Assembly (NCBI RefSeq): GCF_011075055.1
Contig: NC_058140.1
Span: forward strand, 12,150,668 to 12,214,667
From: Mangifera indica
Taxonomy: Eukaryota > Streptophyta > Magnoliopsida > Sapindales > Anacardiaceae
Length of the DNA stretch: 64,000 nucleotides
Direction: 5' to 3'
Shown piece by piece: positions 50,808-64,000 of this stretch. The notes under the pieces are model-generated. The model saw nothing but the letters and a program-made list of their open reading frames with translations. It searched no databases and had not been told where the DNA came from. Both the position numbers and the translations under genes were made by a program. The first letter of the stretch is position 1. The number at the start of each line of letters is the position of its first letter.

Positions 50808-53800
50808 TCAAGGAAACAAGGGCTGGTAAAGAAGCCCTGTTTTTTCCGAAAATCCCAGCATTATGTTAAGATTTTGCAGTGCTTGACCAGAAGCTCCCTT
50901 TACAAGATTATCGATCTGCAGACACATTATAAGGAGCTTAGTAACAATGGAACAGAGTCGTCAAGGGTATGCTAGAAACATAAATAAAGTTGAGCACAAG
51001 GTGGAGTTGACACATACAACAGATATAATTATTGCTCTTCCAGGAATTCGGTCTGGGAAGACATTCATTAAACAATAATTAGACCCTCGAACATTATGAG
51101 TATGAGGAACAACTCCCTTCTCCAACAACTTCACAAATTCTTCGTCCTGTAGTAGAAGTTTTAACAATATCAAGGATCCAAAACATCAACAAATAGAACA
51201 AGAAAAGTGTAAGCTGATAGGTAGCATATCAATAAGTCCATCCGCAAACCTAAGTAAGGTTGAGCCAAGCCTCAAAACCATAAGGGTGACCAGGATTAAC
51301 ATGAACAGGCCCTCCAGTTGGTTTTGTATCCGAGAATTCTAGGCAATAATACAAGCATATTGAAGTTTTCTTGGTTCTTGACAATTTTTCCTTTAAGACA
51401 ATGTGTTCAAAGATTTATGTGTATAGGAACTGATGTATAAGAAGAATTCATAAAGTAAGATATACCTTATAGAAAAACTTTAATTGCTGGTATAAGTCCT
51501 CAACTGTCACTCCTGGAGCCATTTCCACATATATAGTTGATTGCATACCACGAATCTGTAAGAAAATTGACAGAGATATCCTTTTGAAGAAAAGAGAGAA
51601 AACAAGGCATTAAGATTCCCTCAAATACAATGAGTGCAACTATACCATTGGCATTAGATGTGGGGTGAAACTGACAGTTATTTTTGTATGTGCAGCATCT
51701 GATAGTCCTTGTTCAATTTCAGGGACTGCATTTAACACAGAATCCATGTCACAGTCTCAAGACATAATAACATAAATAGAATTTAAGTTGGTGGAATAAG
51801 ATTCATTTCTTTCATTATGCCGTTAAGAATAGTGCTATAGAAAACCCAGGATCCAAATGTTTAAAGTTCTAACCTTCCTCTTCAAAGCTCACCATGACGA
51901 TGTTTTGTAACACCATAAGAATAAATGCCTTCAGCTATTTCTGAGTACAAATTTGCCTCCTTGGCACCACGTCCTGAACAATATACCAGACATCAGAAGC
52001 TGATCAAGGACAGTTGCTCAATATTCAAAGAAGGCAACAAGTAACACATTTTAACTTGTTAACAAAGTACATCGAGATAAAACTGAAAATAAATCAAAGG
52101 CTGCAAATGAATTCCTACCTGCTCCACTCACACCAGATTTTGAGTCAATAATTATATTTCTATATTGAATCAGATTAGCCTGAAAGCCAAAACAAAGTAG
52201 AAAGTCACAGGACATTCAAAAGAAGTAAGCAATGAGAAAAAGAAAGTCAACAACAAGAGGATAGTGATTATGCTGCAAGTAGATTGGTTTGGCTGAAACT
52301 ACATAGCATAAAGTCTGATTCCAGTAGTACAGTTTATTCAAGCAAGTTTATCATATATACATATACATGCATACATACATACGTATGTATATGTGTGTGT
52401 GTGTTCTAAATTTGAACATGTATCTGGCATTTGCATGAGCATTCCTAGTCCAACAAACACCTTTTACAATGCTTAAAATTGTCAGTCAACTATTACGTAT
52501 CCAATAAGACTTAAATAAGCATAAAAAACTTAAAAACAGCTATAAACACAAACCTTAATCAGTGGAACAAGAGGGAGTTGTATTGATGTCGGATAACAAC
52601 CAGGGTTAGCAACTAGACGTGCAATTTTTATATCCTCCCTCAAAATTTCCGTCAAACCATATACAGCCTCTTTCTGGAAAATTTTAAACCATTTGTAAAA
52701 TAACAATTGTAACACTTCTACAGCTAATATTGACATATAAGCCAGAAAAGAAAATTACCTGCAAATCTTGTGCAATATGTGGTTGACCATACCATTCTTC
52801 ATACTCAGAAATATCACGCAGCCTAAAGTCCTGACAAGACAATATATAAAATAGTACTTGACAGGAGGGAAAACTTTGAAATTTTTTACAGGCTTCCTGT
52901 AACGCAAGATAGAACAAATTATAAGACTGCATTCAAAGCATACCGCAGAAAGATCAACGATCTTCAAACTCTTTGGAAGGCCTTTAATGATTTCCTGTAC
53001 AGAGTAACAAAAATACAATCGCTTAGTAAATTCTTATCCACATTGAGATGGAAAACTTCATCAGGCCCTGAAAGTATCATAGAATAGGTAAACGATGTAA
53101 AGGCAACAAGAAAACACCTGCGTGGTTCCATGAGGCAAACAACAAAACACAGCATCAACATTAGAAAAATCTGCATCCTTGATGGAAACCATAGTTGGTA
53201 GATTCTGCAAGCATAAAGGGGACCATATACCAACAATGGAGGAATATCAAGAAGTTATCCCAACAACAACCATATTAAGAAGCTCTATGGCCCTTTCAAC
53301 AGCCATCAGACTATGGTTTGTTCAGCAACTTTAACTACTATTCAAAACAAAGTTATACAATTAAAAGAATCATACTTGTGATATCAAATGAGGAAAGACC
53401 GATCCAATTGATTGACCAGCTTTTCGATCAGCAGTCATCAGGGTAATATTAAAATATGGATGGTTTGCAAGGAGTCGAACAATCTGCCAGATGAACAATA
53501 AGTTGGATGAAAACAACTGAAGATGGCTAAACTTAAAGTGCTAACATTAAAAAATAAAAACCTCTTCGGAAAAGCAGTGCCAAACTTCAAACACTTAAAA
53601 TTGGAGAGAAAAAGATGCATTTAATTATATTTCATGTAAGTGTACGCTTCATTTAGTTCAACTTCAGGCTTAATCCACAACAGTTTTCCAAAAACGGTGG
53701 CTCAAGCTGCAACACAGCAATTTGAAATGCAACCAAACAAACAATCGAAAACAATTAACTGAACCCACAAAACATGCATGAACTAACCTCAGCACCAGTG

Positions 53801-54097
53801 TAACCACTGGCACCCAGAAGCCCAATGCGAACTTGCTTTTCAGATTTCTGAGACTTCCCCTCCTCCGTTTGTAAGCTTTTTGTTGATAAAGTTGCAGACC
53901 CTCTTACGTAAAGCCTCTTTGGTTTCTCATATCTCTTCAATGCCCTTGAACTCTCAGCTTCATCCTATTATTCAAGAAACTAAATAAAGACATGAAAGTT
54001 TCTACTAAAATGACTAAATTTTAATTCTTTACAAGAAACAAACCTTCCACAAAAACCCTCGTGTGAAACAAATGGAATTGAAAGTTGCAATGCCCAT
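50808..54097 (-). CDS. N-acetyl-gamma-glutamyl-phosphate reductase, plastid
   Basis: Thirteen exons, all GT-AG: 54097-54044, 53964-53788, 53483-53376, 53204-53118, 52994-52944, 52830-52759, 52673-52554, 52179-52119, 51973-51893, 51725-51646, 51555-51466, 51146-51018, 50915-50808; 405 aa in frame. This is EC 1.2.1.38 (ArgC family): NADPH reduces N-acetyl-glutamyl-5-phosphate to the semialdehyde, the third step of arginine synthesis, in the chloroplast stroma. Evidence: Rossmann motif [12 protein letters not shown]; catalytic cysteine in [10 protein letters not shown]; substrate-binding [26 protein letters not shown]; and the closing [15 protein letters not shown]. The first 60 or so residues are basic and Ser/Thr-rich, fitting a transit peptide, and lie before the enzyme core. 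All key residues are present, so it should be active. In Arabidopsis the single counterpart is At2g19940, from memory. Confidence 0.95.
52360..52402. repeat. TACA/TATG palindromic simple repeat in an AGPR intron
   Basis: A run of CATACATACATACG followed by TATGTATATGTGTGTGTG forms a near-perfect inverted repeat in the intron between exons 7 and 8 of AGPR. Confidence 0.8.
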
Positions 54098-55753
54098 TTT
54101 GCAATCAAACTCTGCACGACCAATACCAGAAATTGTATGAAAAATGCTGCATTTAATGGAAGAAAGTGCTGGTCATTTTAATCAAATCAAATGCTTACGT
54201 GTTTATTTATATAGAGTTAATTGAATTGTTCAAATGTTGAAGTGGGATTTGTTTAAGAGAATAAGAAAAGGCTGCTTTACTTTTGAGTTACAGAGAAGGT
54301 CAAGAACTTGTCTGCTCTCAGAGCATCAACTGTAAAACCCTAGAATCTGACTAACAGGGTTTTGCTGAATCACTAATTTCAACCCAAACTATGATAAAAG
54401 AACTTTCTCACCCAAATCTCTTCAATCATCTCATTTCTTCTCCAAAAATCTAAATGCACTTACAATTTACTCCCTGAACACGCTGCTCCACCGTTAAAAA
54501 GATTTCAATTACCGAGACTTAGATCCCAACGCCTCGTTCATTAATATAAATGACCTTGTGATGAAGCCAAGATTATTTATATATTAAATCAATTCGGATA
54601 TATATGATGCTAAATTATTTTGAACATTATTTTTAATATTTATTTATTTAATTAGTATAACAATATTATCCATTTTGATATATTAGATGTCACAATTATT
54701 GTCTCTGCTTCTGATGAAGGGAGAGTGGTTAAAAAACTAGATTAGTTATACCCATCATTCAAATATATGTAAATCAAATGTTTGGTCAACATTTCTAATA
54801 TCAATTGTATACATGTTAGAAAATGTGGGCACTTACCTCGACTCACTTGGACAGTATCAACAATTGACAGTATTGATAACATATAAAACTAAATGACAGT
54901 CTACACATTCTTCATCGAACACCTTTTCAAGGAGGTGTCCAATTTTTTAGGCCATGAAGTGTCATTGAAAAGGCAACTTACCACACTTTAAGTACTATCG
55001 TCTGGTATTATATTTATCAAAAGGATAATTGTTTAAGTTTATTTAACATATTATGTATGTTTATAGCTATAAGTTTACATTCTGATCAACTCTGACAACA
55101 AACACTAAGTTTGTTGTAAAGTTTACCTGATTTAATTGTCATTAATAGTGTATAACTCAATGAAAAGTTATACAAAGGATGCGGTTGTGTCTTTCACTCA
55201 AATCCCTTGACTTTGCACAAGGGAGACAACATACCCTAGTAGAGAACCAAATTAAGAGACTGCAAGAAGTTCATGTTATGATTCATTGAACATCTTGCAT
55301 TGGATCGAGCGTGAGATTTTCACAATAAGGACTCAATGTGTCTAAAGGCACGTTTGATTACCCATATGTTTTTTGGCCAAGTAGATTGATTTCATTTGTG
55401 CTGATATATTATATTGGTTGTAGTGTGTTCATCGTACATTGGTACACTTGTGTTGTTTTGTATTAGATGTAGTGTACTCAATGCAAATTGCTATGTTTAT
55501 TATTATTGGATTAGATTTAACATGAGTATTTGTTGGGTAAGTCATGGTCATTAACACTTACAAACTTAAAAGATTGAACAACTAACATGAATAATTAAGA
55601 TACATCATTAACATTAGAAGTTAATGAAAACATAAACACTTAAATTGGATCATTAACATCATGATCCAATTTAACCAATTTTAATTCATTGATTCGGCAA
55701 ATAAATACTTATTTTTCTCTTCAAGCAATACACAACCAATAGTCAATAGATAA
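54098..55753. other. intergenic, AGPR upstream region
   Basis: The first few hundred bases hold the AGPR promoter and 5' UTR. The rest is AT-rich with no coding support and no repeat that I could delimit. Confidence 0.45.
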
Positions 55754-55762
55754 ATATAATTA

Positions 55763-56637
55763 GACCAAAAGACTTATTCTCACCTAAGGTTTAGTGCAAA
55801 CTCAAACTCTCACATGCTAACTTTAAAAAATTCAAATTCTCATCCATCTGTTAAATTTTACTATTACTATCAGAAATAAAATCGTCATTTAGAAATTTTA
55901 TTTAAAAAAATTATCTCCTTTTTTTTTGTCTTAGTTTTGAAAATTCACAATTCCCTTTTATCCACATATTTTCTAAGTCTAAAAACTGACATTTTCCCAT
56001 GTCTAGAGTTTGCAACCTCCATGTTTTTTCTATTCAAGTCTCCCCCAAGCCTTCTGAAAAATCTTAGTTTCAACCCCCTTTCATTTTTAACTTTCTACAT
56101 ATTTTGACAACCTTTTATGATCAACTCCTCTACCCAAGACCTTGCCTCCCTTCCCCTCCGATATCAACCCATTTCTCTCCAAGCCGACATCTTCATCTCT
56201 AGTCAGTCAAAGATAGGCATCAAGAGAAGTTGACGGAAGATGAAATCTAAAGCCGATTCATGGATTAAATTTTCTAAGATTCGATCAATTCCTTCGATTC
56301 TTCTATCGTTGAGAATGTCAGAGAACGGTCACCAATCAACTAACACATGACTAGAGTGGATTTCGTCATTGGAAAATGGGTTGGTTTTTGAGTTTAGGGT
56401 TTTGGGGGGAAATTGTAACTTTTCAAAATTTAAGTTTTGGGAAAAACTGTTATGTTTTAAAACTAAGGGGGTAAAAATGAGATAAAATATTAGTTTGCTA
56501 AATTTTTTATAAATAACGATTTTACTTCTGATAATAACAGTAAAATTTAACAAATAAGTGGATATTTGAAATTTCGAAAATTAGTTGACGAGAGTTGGGT
56601 TTGCACTAAACCTTGGGTGGGAATAAGTCTTTTGGCC
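55763..56637. mobile_element. long-TIR Mutator-like non-autonomous element, copy B
   Basis: 875 bp flanked by a perfect 9-bp direct repeat ATATAATTA (55754-55762 and 56638-56646). Ends: left GACCAAAAGACTTATTCTC; right, complementary, GGCCAAAAGACTTATTCCC. After the terminal motif both ends continue with CCTAAGGTTTAGTGCAAA or close variants. No transposase. This is the clearest member of the family. Confidence 0.9.
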
Positions 56638-59600
56638 ATATAATTAACCCCAAATTTGCAGCCATCTTTCTCACTACTTCATGATGTTATTAATTATGAG
56701 GGCGAAATGTTGAGCCTTTATGACAATTTATAATATAAAAGGGTGAAGTAATCTTGAATAAGCAATGTATATTCAACCATTTAATCATAAGATATCATGT
56801 GGATTCATTTTTGGTTATTCAGTGGACCAATCTTTTATAAAGTGTGATGTAAGAGCACATAATATTAATGTGTTCACATTGATTAAAGGTCTTCCGCTAA
56901 TGATCTTACAGGTGAGACCCAACAGGGTGTATTGTTGTTTGAGAGGGGTTGTTGATTCATTTAGTGAAGATGAAGCAACAGATGACCCATTCCTTGATGT
57001 TTTGTTTGTTCCTCACTAGACTGGTTGGTCCCATTTCCTAGTCCAATTATTTGTCCTTATCGACTGTGCATCTCTCCTGCCTATGTCGCATCTGTAAATG
57101 AAAAATGGATGGCCATCTCCATCCGACGTAACTCCTATCAACTCCATCTACATAAATCTCATCAGCCGTGTTGTACATATACATATCAGAGATAGAGTCA
57201 CAGTATTACTCGTGAAAGCTTGGTGGGTCGTACTAGATTTCATCTGCCCTAAATTAAAGAAAGAAATGGTGATTCAGAGGTTGGAGATCTGCATAGAGCT
57301 TGTGAAGCTGGCTATTAAGTTTGTGTTCGTTGTTGCAGAAGCAGTTGGAATATTTATTCAGCAGAATATGTCTCCAGACCTTTCAACTTCTTTTGCTACT
57401 GCTGTTCCTCTTCCCCACGTTGGATTTTTTCCATGACAGAAACCCTCCTCCTTCTTCTTGTTCTTCTTCTTCTTCTGCAATTCACTATTTAATTAATGTA
57501 TTCAAGACTGGTTTGTGTGCACAAAGAGGCTGCTGCAGGAATCTAAGGGAGAACTATGAGGCTGTTTATTTGTAATATATTCAATGTTGAAATTCATTGA
57601 TTGATTCCAAATCCTTGCAGTCTAGTTTTGTTTATCATTTATCAATCTTCATGAGTTTAATACATTGTCTATGAAGATACTGGACAAAGTGCATTTGAAA
57701 TTGCTTAGATATTTGGGTTCTAAATTATACATCCATTTCTTCTAATTTTCATAATTGAGTATTCTAATTTGTCAGTGGGGGTAAGACATTAAGAATCTAA
57801 TTAAAACAATAATAAAATTATATATATTTATTTTAAGTATATAATACATACTTATATATATTATTATACAATTTTATGATTTTAAATTAAAAATAAAATA
57901 ATAATTAATTATATAATAATATATATAAATATATATATATTTATATAACCAAAATAAATATACGTAATATTCCCTTTTTGAAATAATAACAAGCTTCAAT
58001 TAATTTGATTTGCCAAGGGAGGCCTGTGGAGGGTGATTATAAGCTGTCAAGTGAATTCCATTTGCCTACCTATAATTTGGGGAAACACTGTTTTCCCCCA
58101 TTGAATTCACCATTTACAAAATACCATACAAAACAAAACTCAACCATGTTAAAAATAAAAGAGCAACCATTAAAATGCAAAACCGTCATTTACTTTTCCA
58201 AAATTTTGAAAAAAATTGAAGCTAGATTGCTAAATCACTCACTTTTCGAATGTGTTTTAGTTGTAAATTTGACTAAATTGTCAACAATCATGGTTAAAGG
58301 TAATAATATAATTTCAAAAAAAAATTGAAATTATTAGGAATAATATGATCATTCACAAATAGAGTTAGAAATTTTACAAAAAATTGTAGTTTAAAAATTG
58401 AAAGGATGACAAGTGCGTTTTGCAAACCATGGGTGGGAAATAGATTTTCTCTAGCTTGTTAATGATGCAATTATTTAGCCCATGGAAATAGACTTGATAA
58501 CAATCGTACCAAAGGGTTCCCTACAGATCAAATTATATATTTCAAAATTTAGTTTAGCAAATATTATAATATTAAATATCGCACATGTCTAGCTAATATA
58601 AAAACGATTGAATAATTGGTTTATAATTTGACGCATTATTTCTACAAAGAAAGGCCACAGGACTATTTCCACCCAATTTCGTTGCGTACTTAAAATTATA
58701 CCAGCAAGATTTAAAAAATCTAAAATCTCACATTTATCACAATTATCGTTAACATTTTATATTAAAAGTTGGGATAAAATTATTATTTTACTAATAATAT
58801 TAAAAAATATAAATTTTATTACGTTTTTCCCTCTAAGTTTTAAAAACTAATAACTTTACCCTTGTTTAAAGTTTTTTAATTTTGAAAAATTACATTTTTC
58901 TCTCAACATGTTTCTTCACCCCTCCGGTCATCATCTCCGATGTTGACAACTCTTCTCTCCACGTTAAACCTTTGGTCGATGCATAAAAAGCAATCTAAAA
59001 AGGAACTTTTCATCTGTAACGAAGAGATTCGTTTCAGAATACTTTTTATACATCGATCAACGGTTTAAGATGGAGAGGAGAGGTCATCGGTGTCGAAGAT
59101 AATGGGCAGAGGGGAGAACAAAAAAACTCTAAGATTTGGGAGAGGAAAATATAACTTTTCAAAATTAGAAAACTTTTATATAGAAGTGAAATGTTAGTTT
59201 TAAAACTTAGTAGAAATGTGTAATGAATTTTATTTTTTTAATATTATTAGTAAAATGATGATTTTACCTCTGTCTCTAATAGAAAATTTTAATCGTAGTT
59301 GGTCAATGGGTGGGATTTTAGGTTTTTCAAACCTTATAAGTATGACTTTATAAACGTAACTAAACTTGGGTAGGAAATAGTCCTTTTACCTCAAAGAAAA
59401 TGATAAGAGCAATGCTATTTGTGCATATTTTTTATACACAATTTAAATATATAAATATTGTGTCATCATATGATTAAATATTTTTTTATCTTTAATATAA
59501 GATAATTCAATCACATGATAACACATTATTTATATTTCTAAATTGTATATAAAAATATGTACACATAATTTTATTAAAATGAAAATAATCAAATCAAACT

Positions 59601-62600
59601 CCCATGTGCCATAATGCGCATTTTCGAGACATTTCATCCCAAAATTATTCATCAATAATATATTATATATCTTATTATTGATTAATTTTTTTATGGTAAT
59701 GTAATATCCAGGTAATTCATGTAGACATATAGAAATTACAAAGTAGTTTATGTAACATAATAAAGAATAAGAAGATTAATCAGATAATGCCAATTTCACC
59801 TAAGAAATTGTTCCAATATTTCAAATGAAAAGACAAAAAAGTATAAACCCACTTCTTTTAAATCAAGCCTAATTAAATATGAACAATTATTCATAAAAAA
59901 TGTGTCACACAGTCTTTTGATATTTCAAGAATATATTTATTCTATAGCCCAAAAGACTTATGCCCACCTAAGCTTTAGTGTATTCCAACTCTCACCTATA
60001 AAGTTTAAAACACTTAAACACTTACTCCTCTATTAAGGTTCATTGTTATGGTTAAAGGTAAAAATATAATTTAGTTTAAAATATTTAAAAAACTAAAATT
60101 TTATCATTGTTCCCCCGCCCCCAATAGTTTAAAAATCTAACAATTTTTTTCTACTCAAAATTTAAAAAGTGACCATTTCACCCCTAAGATTTATTTATCC
60201 TTCTCTTCAACAACCATCTCCTTTCTAATTATCAATCGGTCTTTTGAAATAGTCTTTTTTTTTTCAATCAAGTTGTGTTTATCTCAAACGAATCTCAATG
60301 GGAGAAGGGGAAAAGAGATGGTGGGAAGGAAACCATCAGAATTGTCAATGAATCAATCAATTGAACTGAAATAGTCAAACCGAGTCAAATTATGAAAGGA
60401 AGAAAATGAATAAAGAAATATAGGAAAAGAAAGAAGGTGAAATCAGTGACAGTTTGAAACCAAGAAGAAAGGGGTGAGGGTGAAAAGATAGGAGAATAAA
60501 TGGATTCTTTATCATTTGGATATTTAAAGGTTTTATTTTTATTTTTTATAATAATTTGAAAAATGATATATTAGAGACATAATGGTAATTTCATTTTTTA
60601 GCACTATGTCATGGTTTTTTTTTTAATTATTAAAAAAGTTTAATTTTTAATGAAAAAGTGTTATTTATATTATCTAGGGATGAAAATATATTTTTTAAAT
60701 AATGTTATATATATACAAATAATGACGTATCATTATGTGATTAGATAATTAAAAATTAATAATAAAATAATATTTAATCATAATATAATGACACATTATT
60801 ATTTATATACACAAATTATATATATAATTTTTAATAATTAATATATGTTCAACAAACTAATCATCAGACGACATGTAGAATTTTTTTGGTTGTACAGTGG
60901 ACCAGTTATTTATGAAGTGTGATGTAATGTTTTTGTTACATCAGAGATTGCCTATTCCAATTATTTATCCTTTTCTACTTTTTCAACTTGACCATGATTT
61001 CCTGCCTATGTTCCTCGCCTGGTGAAGGTGATTAAATTGATGTCTTCATCTAAGCACATGTAAAGTGTCATTTATGTAAATGAAAAAATGGATGACCATC
61101 TCCATCTACATAAATCTCATCAACTGTTTGTATACTTGTGAAGGGTTGTTGGCTCTTGGGAGAGAGAGAGAGAGAGAGGGATTTTTTTCAGACTTGAAAA
61201 TTTTAGAAAGAATGGTGATCATACAGAGGTTGGCGATTTGCATAGAGATTGTGAAGCTGGCTATAAAGTTTGTGATGTTTGTTGCAGAAGCAGTTGGTAT
61301 AGTTATTCAGCAGAATATGTCTCCGGACCTTTCTACTTCTTTTGCTACTGCTGCTCCTTTTCCCCTCCCCTACGTTGGATTTTTTCCATGACACAAACCC
61401 TTCTTCTTCTTCTTCTTCTGCAATTCATTGTAGGCTGGTTTGAGTACACAAGGAAGCTGCTGCAGGGATATAAGAGAGACCTTTAAGGCTGTTCATTTGT
61501 AATAATATTCAATGTTGAATTTTCATTGATTGATTCCAAATCCTTGCAATCTAGTCTTGTTTATGAATCTCATGAGTTTAATATATTGTCTATAATTGCA
61601 TAGTTTCGAAAGGGCTTTTGCTTTATTACAGAAGGATTAGAAGGATGTGAGATGGATACAGTTATAATATTTGATGAAAGCTGAGTCCCTTGGTGGGTTA
61701 TCCATTAATAAAAAAAAGAGAATATTGAAGAATGCGGAGTCAAAAAAACAATTGAATGCTGCTAGCTGTCAGCTGGTTTTTGGACAAATCTTCATTAATA
61801 TTTCATAACTGGATGCCTTTGAAATTTGCTTAGATATTTGGGTTCCAATTATCGCGTCCACGTCTTCATAATTTTCATAATTGAGTATTCTAATTCGTCA
61901 TATAGGTTAAAACTACACAAGTTCTCCAGTTTAGGTTTAAAAAAGGGAAATTGAAATTTTTATCCTTATTTTAATCTGTGTATACATATATATTATCCAT
62001 CTCAAAACTTAAATAAATATACCATAACAGTAATTTACTTTTTTAAAATACCCCTATTACCGTGACCCATACAGAGATTCTTTCTTTTTCTCTGTAACTT
62101 TTTCTCTTTTCTTTCTCAGCCTTTAAGTGAAGAAGAAATTTCTACAGCATAAAAATAAATAAATTTTTCATCATAGAAGACACGTGATTGAATAATAAAA
62201 CCCATGAGAAAACTATTATAAATGATTCAACTTAGACACAAGGGAGAGAAAGACGAAAATTGTTAAATTTATTAAGAGAATTAACATCTACTGTAAAGAT
62301 TTTACAACAAAATCATCCATATTCAAGTCAGTGTTGACTCAAGCCCATATGTTATGTGTTTTCTTTATGAACAATTGAAAATGAAATAAGTATAGTAGAT
62401 TCATGTTCATAACTTCATGTAAAATTTAATTCTATTATAATTTCATATTATTATATTGTTTAATGTTATTATTTCATATTGTTTCTATTATTTAAAATTG
62501 TTATAATATTATTTAATATTGTATTAATGGTTATAAAATATAAAAATTCAGACCTGAAAAAATTTCAGACGAATAACAGGTTGACATTAACGCCAACCGT

Positions 62601-64000
62601 TGGTGGCAACGCCAAGGGTTGGCTTGGTGTTAACGCCAACCCCCCAGGCCCTATTGAATTTATTTATTTTTTCTATTTTCTTTCATTGCACTCAATTCTT
62701 TTATTTTTTATGTTTGTTCATCCTAATTTAGTGCTCGTGTGTGTATTATTTTTATTGTTTAAAGTTGTTATAATGTTGTATTGATTATTATAAAATACAA
62801 AAATTTAAATCTGAAAAGTTTTCAGATGAAGCCAACCCCTTGGCGACGTCGCCAACCCCCTATCAAATTTTTTTTCCATATAATGGGTCCCACTAAATTT
62901 AAATATTGGGAAATTATATTAAATACCCATTTTACTTTTTATTAAGTAAAAATGTCATTTTGACCAATTCTTAAGCAAAAATGCCCATTTTTCCTATTCC
63001 TAAGCAAAAATGCCGTAATTTTTTTTTTAAATACCAAAATTACCCTTCACCACATCTATATAAAACCTCTCACTCTTACTCTCATTACATACACTTCTCA
63101 TATCACTTAAACACTCACTTTCACTCTCATTTTTACTTAATATCAATTACTACAGGTTCGTTCGGAAGGAAGAAGTTCATATTTCTGAATTCGAGTAAAA
63201 AAAATCAATTCATGAAAACAAGTATTTATATGAATCTTAACTCAAAACTTAATTTTATTAGTTAAATATAATTTGTATGTCATGTAAAGGGGGCATTTGG
63301 ATATTTGATAATAATTTAGGGGTTAAATGAAATGTTAGAAGAATATGAGAGGCATTTTGATATTACACAATATAAAAAGGATTTAAATAACATGTTAAGA
63401 ATAAATATATTAAAATACCTTAGAATGTCAACAATCAAAAAATCACTCAAAAATCTGAAAAAATATATTTAAATTTCGAAAACTACATGTTCAAACAGCT
63501 TATGAACGAGAAAACTGTAAAATCGATCTGAAATTTTGTAATTACATCATAAAACGTGTCTAGAAAAGTACAAAACTAAAGAGACAGATGTTAAATTTGA
63601 AAACTATATATCAAAAAAGTCTAGTCTGGTTACAAACAAGCTCAAAATCATAAAAACCGAAAATTTTAAATTTAGTAAAACAAAAAAACTGCATAATACA
63701 CACTGAAACAGTTTTATTTGGGCTTCCAAATTGGGCACAATAGTAAAGTTGGTTGTTATTATAGAGCTCAAAACGAGCTTCGCGTTGATATATTACAGGC
63801 CTCGTAACTCCTACCGGATCAAAAGTTATGGTTATTCAAATTATGTCTCCTATAGGCCCTATAGTTTTAAAAAAATCAATTTCCACCCAACCTACGGTTT
63901 TCACGAACTGCCCTACAGTTCAATATAAAATTTCCCATGGACCTCCATGGATCTCCCCCTCTTCCCCCTCCCCCTAAAATTTTGAAAACGTTAAATTTTC

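Overview
This is a nuclear segment of a eudicot plant genome, probably a rosid. Genes carry spliceosomal GT-AG introns (one needs a GC-AG intron), intergenic DNA is AT-rich, and the mobile elements are plant types: decayed Copia, a chromovirus-like solo LTR, long-TIR Mutator-like elements and small foldback elements. The species cannot be resolved from the sequence alone. Nothing looks bacterial, and I saw no convincing tRNA or rRNA gene.

Layout. 0.8-8.1 kb: a cluster of three 2-oxoglutarate/Fe(II) dioxygenases of the plant DOXC class. The outer two (minus strand) have complete three-exon models of 362 and 340 aa. The middle one (plus strand) is broken by an inserted DNA element and an in-frame stop. 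A roughly 1.7-kb solo LTR lies between copies two and three. 9.3-13.5 kb: a nine-exon FAM114/NOXP20-like (DUF719) gene. 13.8-16.0 kb: a long-TIR element directly upstream of a degenerate receptor-kinase-like pseudokinase. 18.6-22.1 kb: an intronless leucine-rich-repeat extensin (LRX/PEX type). 23.1-24.0 kb: a CCG-binding protein 1 (CBP1/MEE14) homologue. 28.7-36.5 kb: a fifteen-exon PXA-PX-Nexin_C membrane sorting nexin. From memory of the Arabidopsis map, the FAM114-like, LRX, CBP1 and PX genes match the order At2g15860, 15880, 15890, 15900, so the core appears to be an old conserved block.

37.8-38.6 kb: a secreted cysteine-rich Expp1-like protein. 40.1-41.0 kb: a B3-domain DNA-binding protein, followed at 42.4-47.7 kb by a duplicate wrecked by a Copia retrotransposon remnant. 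48.4-50.0 kb: a predicted plastid membrane protein. 50.8-54.1 kb: the thirteen-exon plastid N-acetyl-gamma-glutamyl-phosphate reductase of arginine synthesis. 54-64 kb: mostly repeats, but with a tandem pair of very small genes (56 and 59 codons) encoding a conserved hydrophobic peptide that I do not recognise.

The genes do not form one pathway. The LRX and CBP1 families are both linked to pollen tube biology in Arabidopsis, AGPR is primary metabolism, and the DOXC cluster is typical specialised or hormone metabolism. The most original items are the micro-peptide pair, the Trp-rich extensin module of the LRX, and two transposon groups whose 9-bp target duplications can be read directly. All gene models were spliced by hand and checked for frame continuity; there is no transcript evidence.
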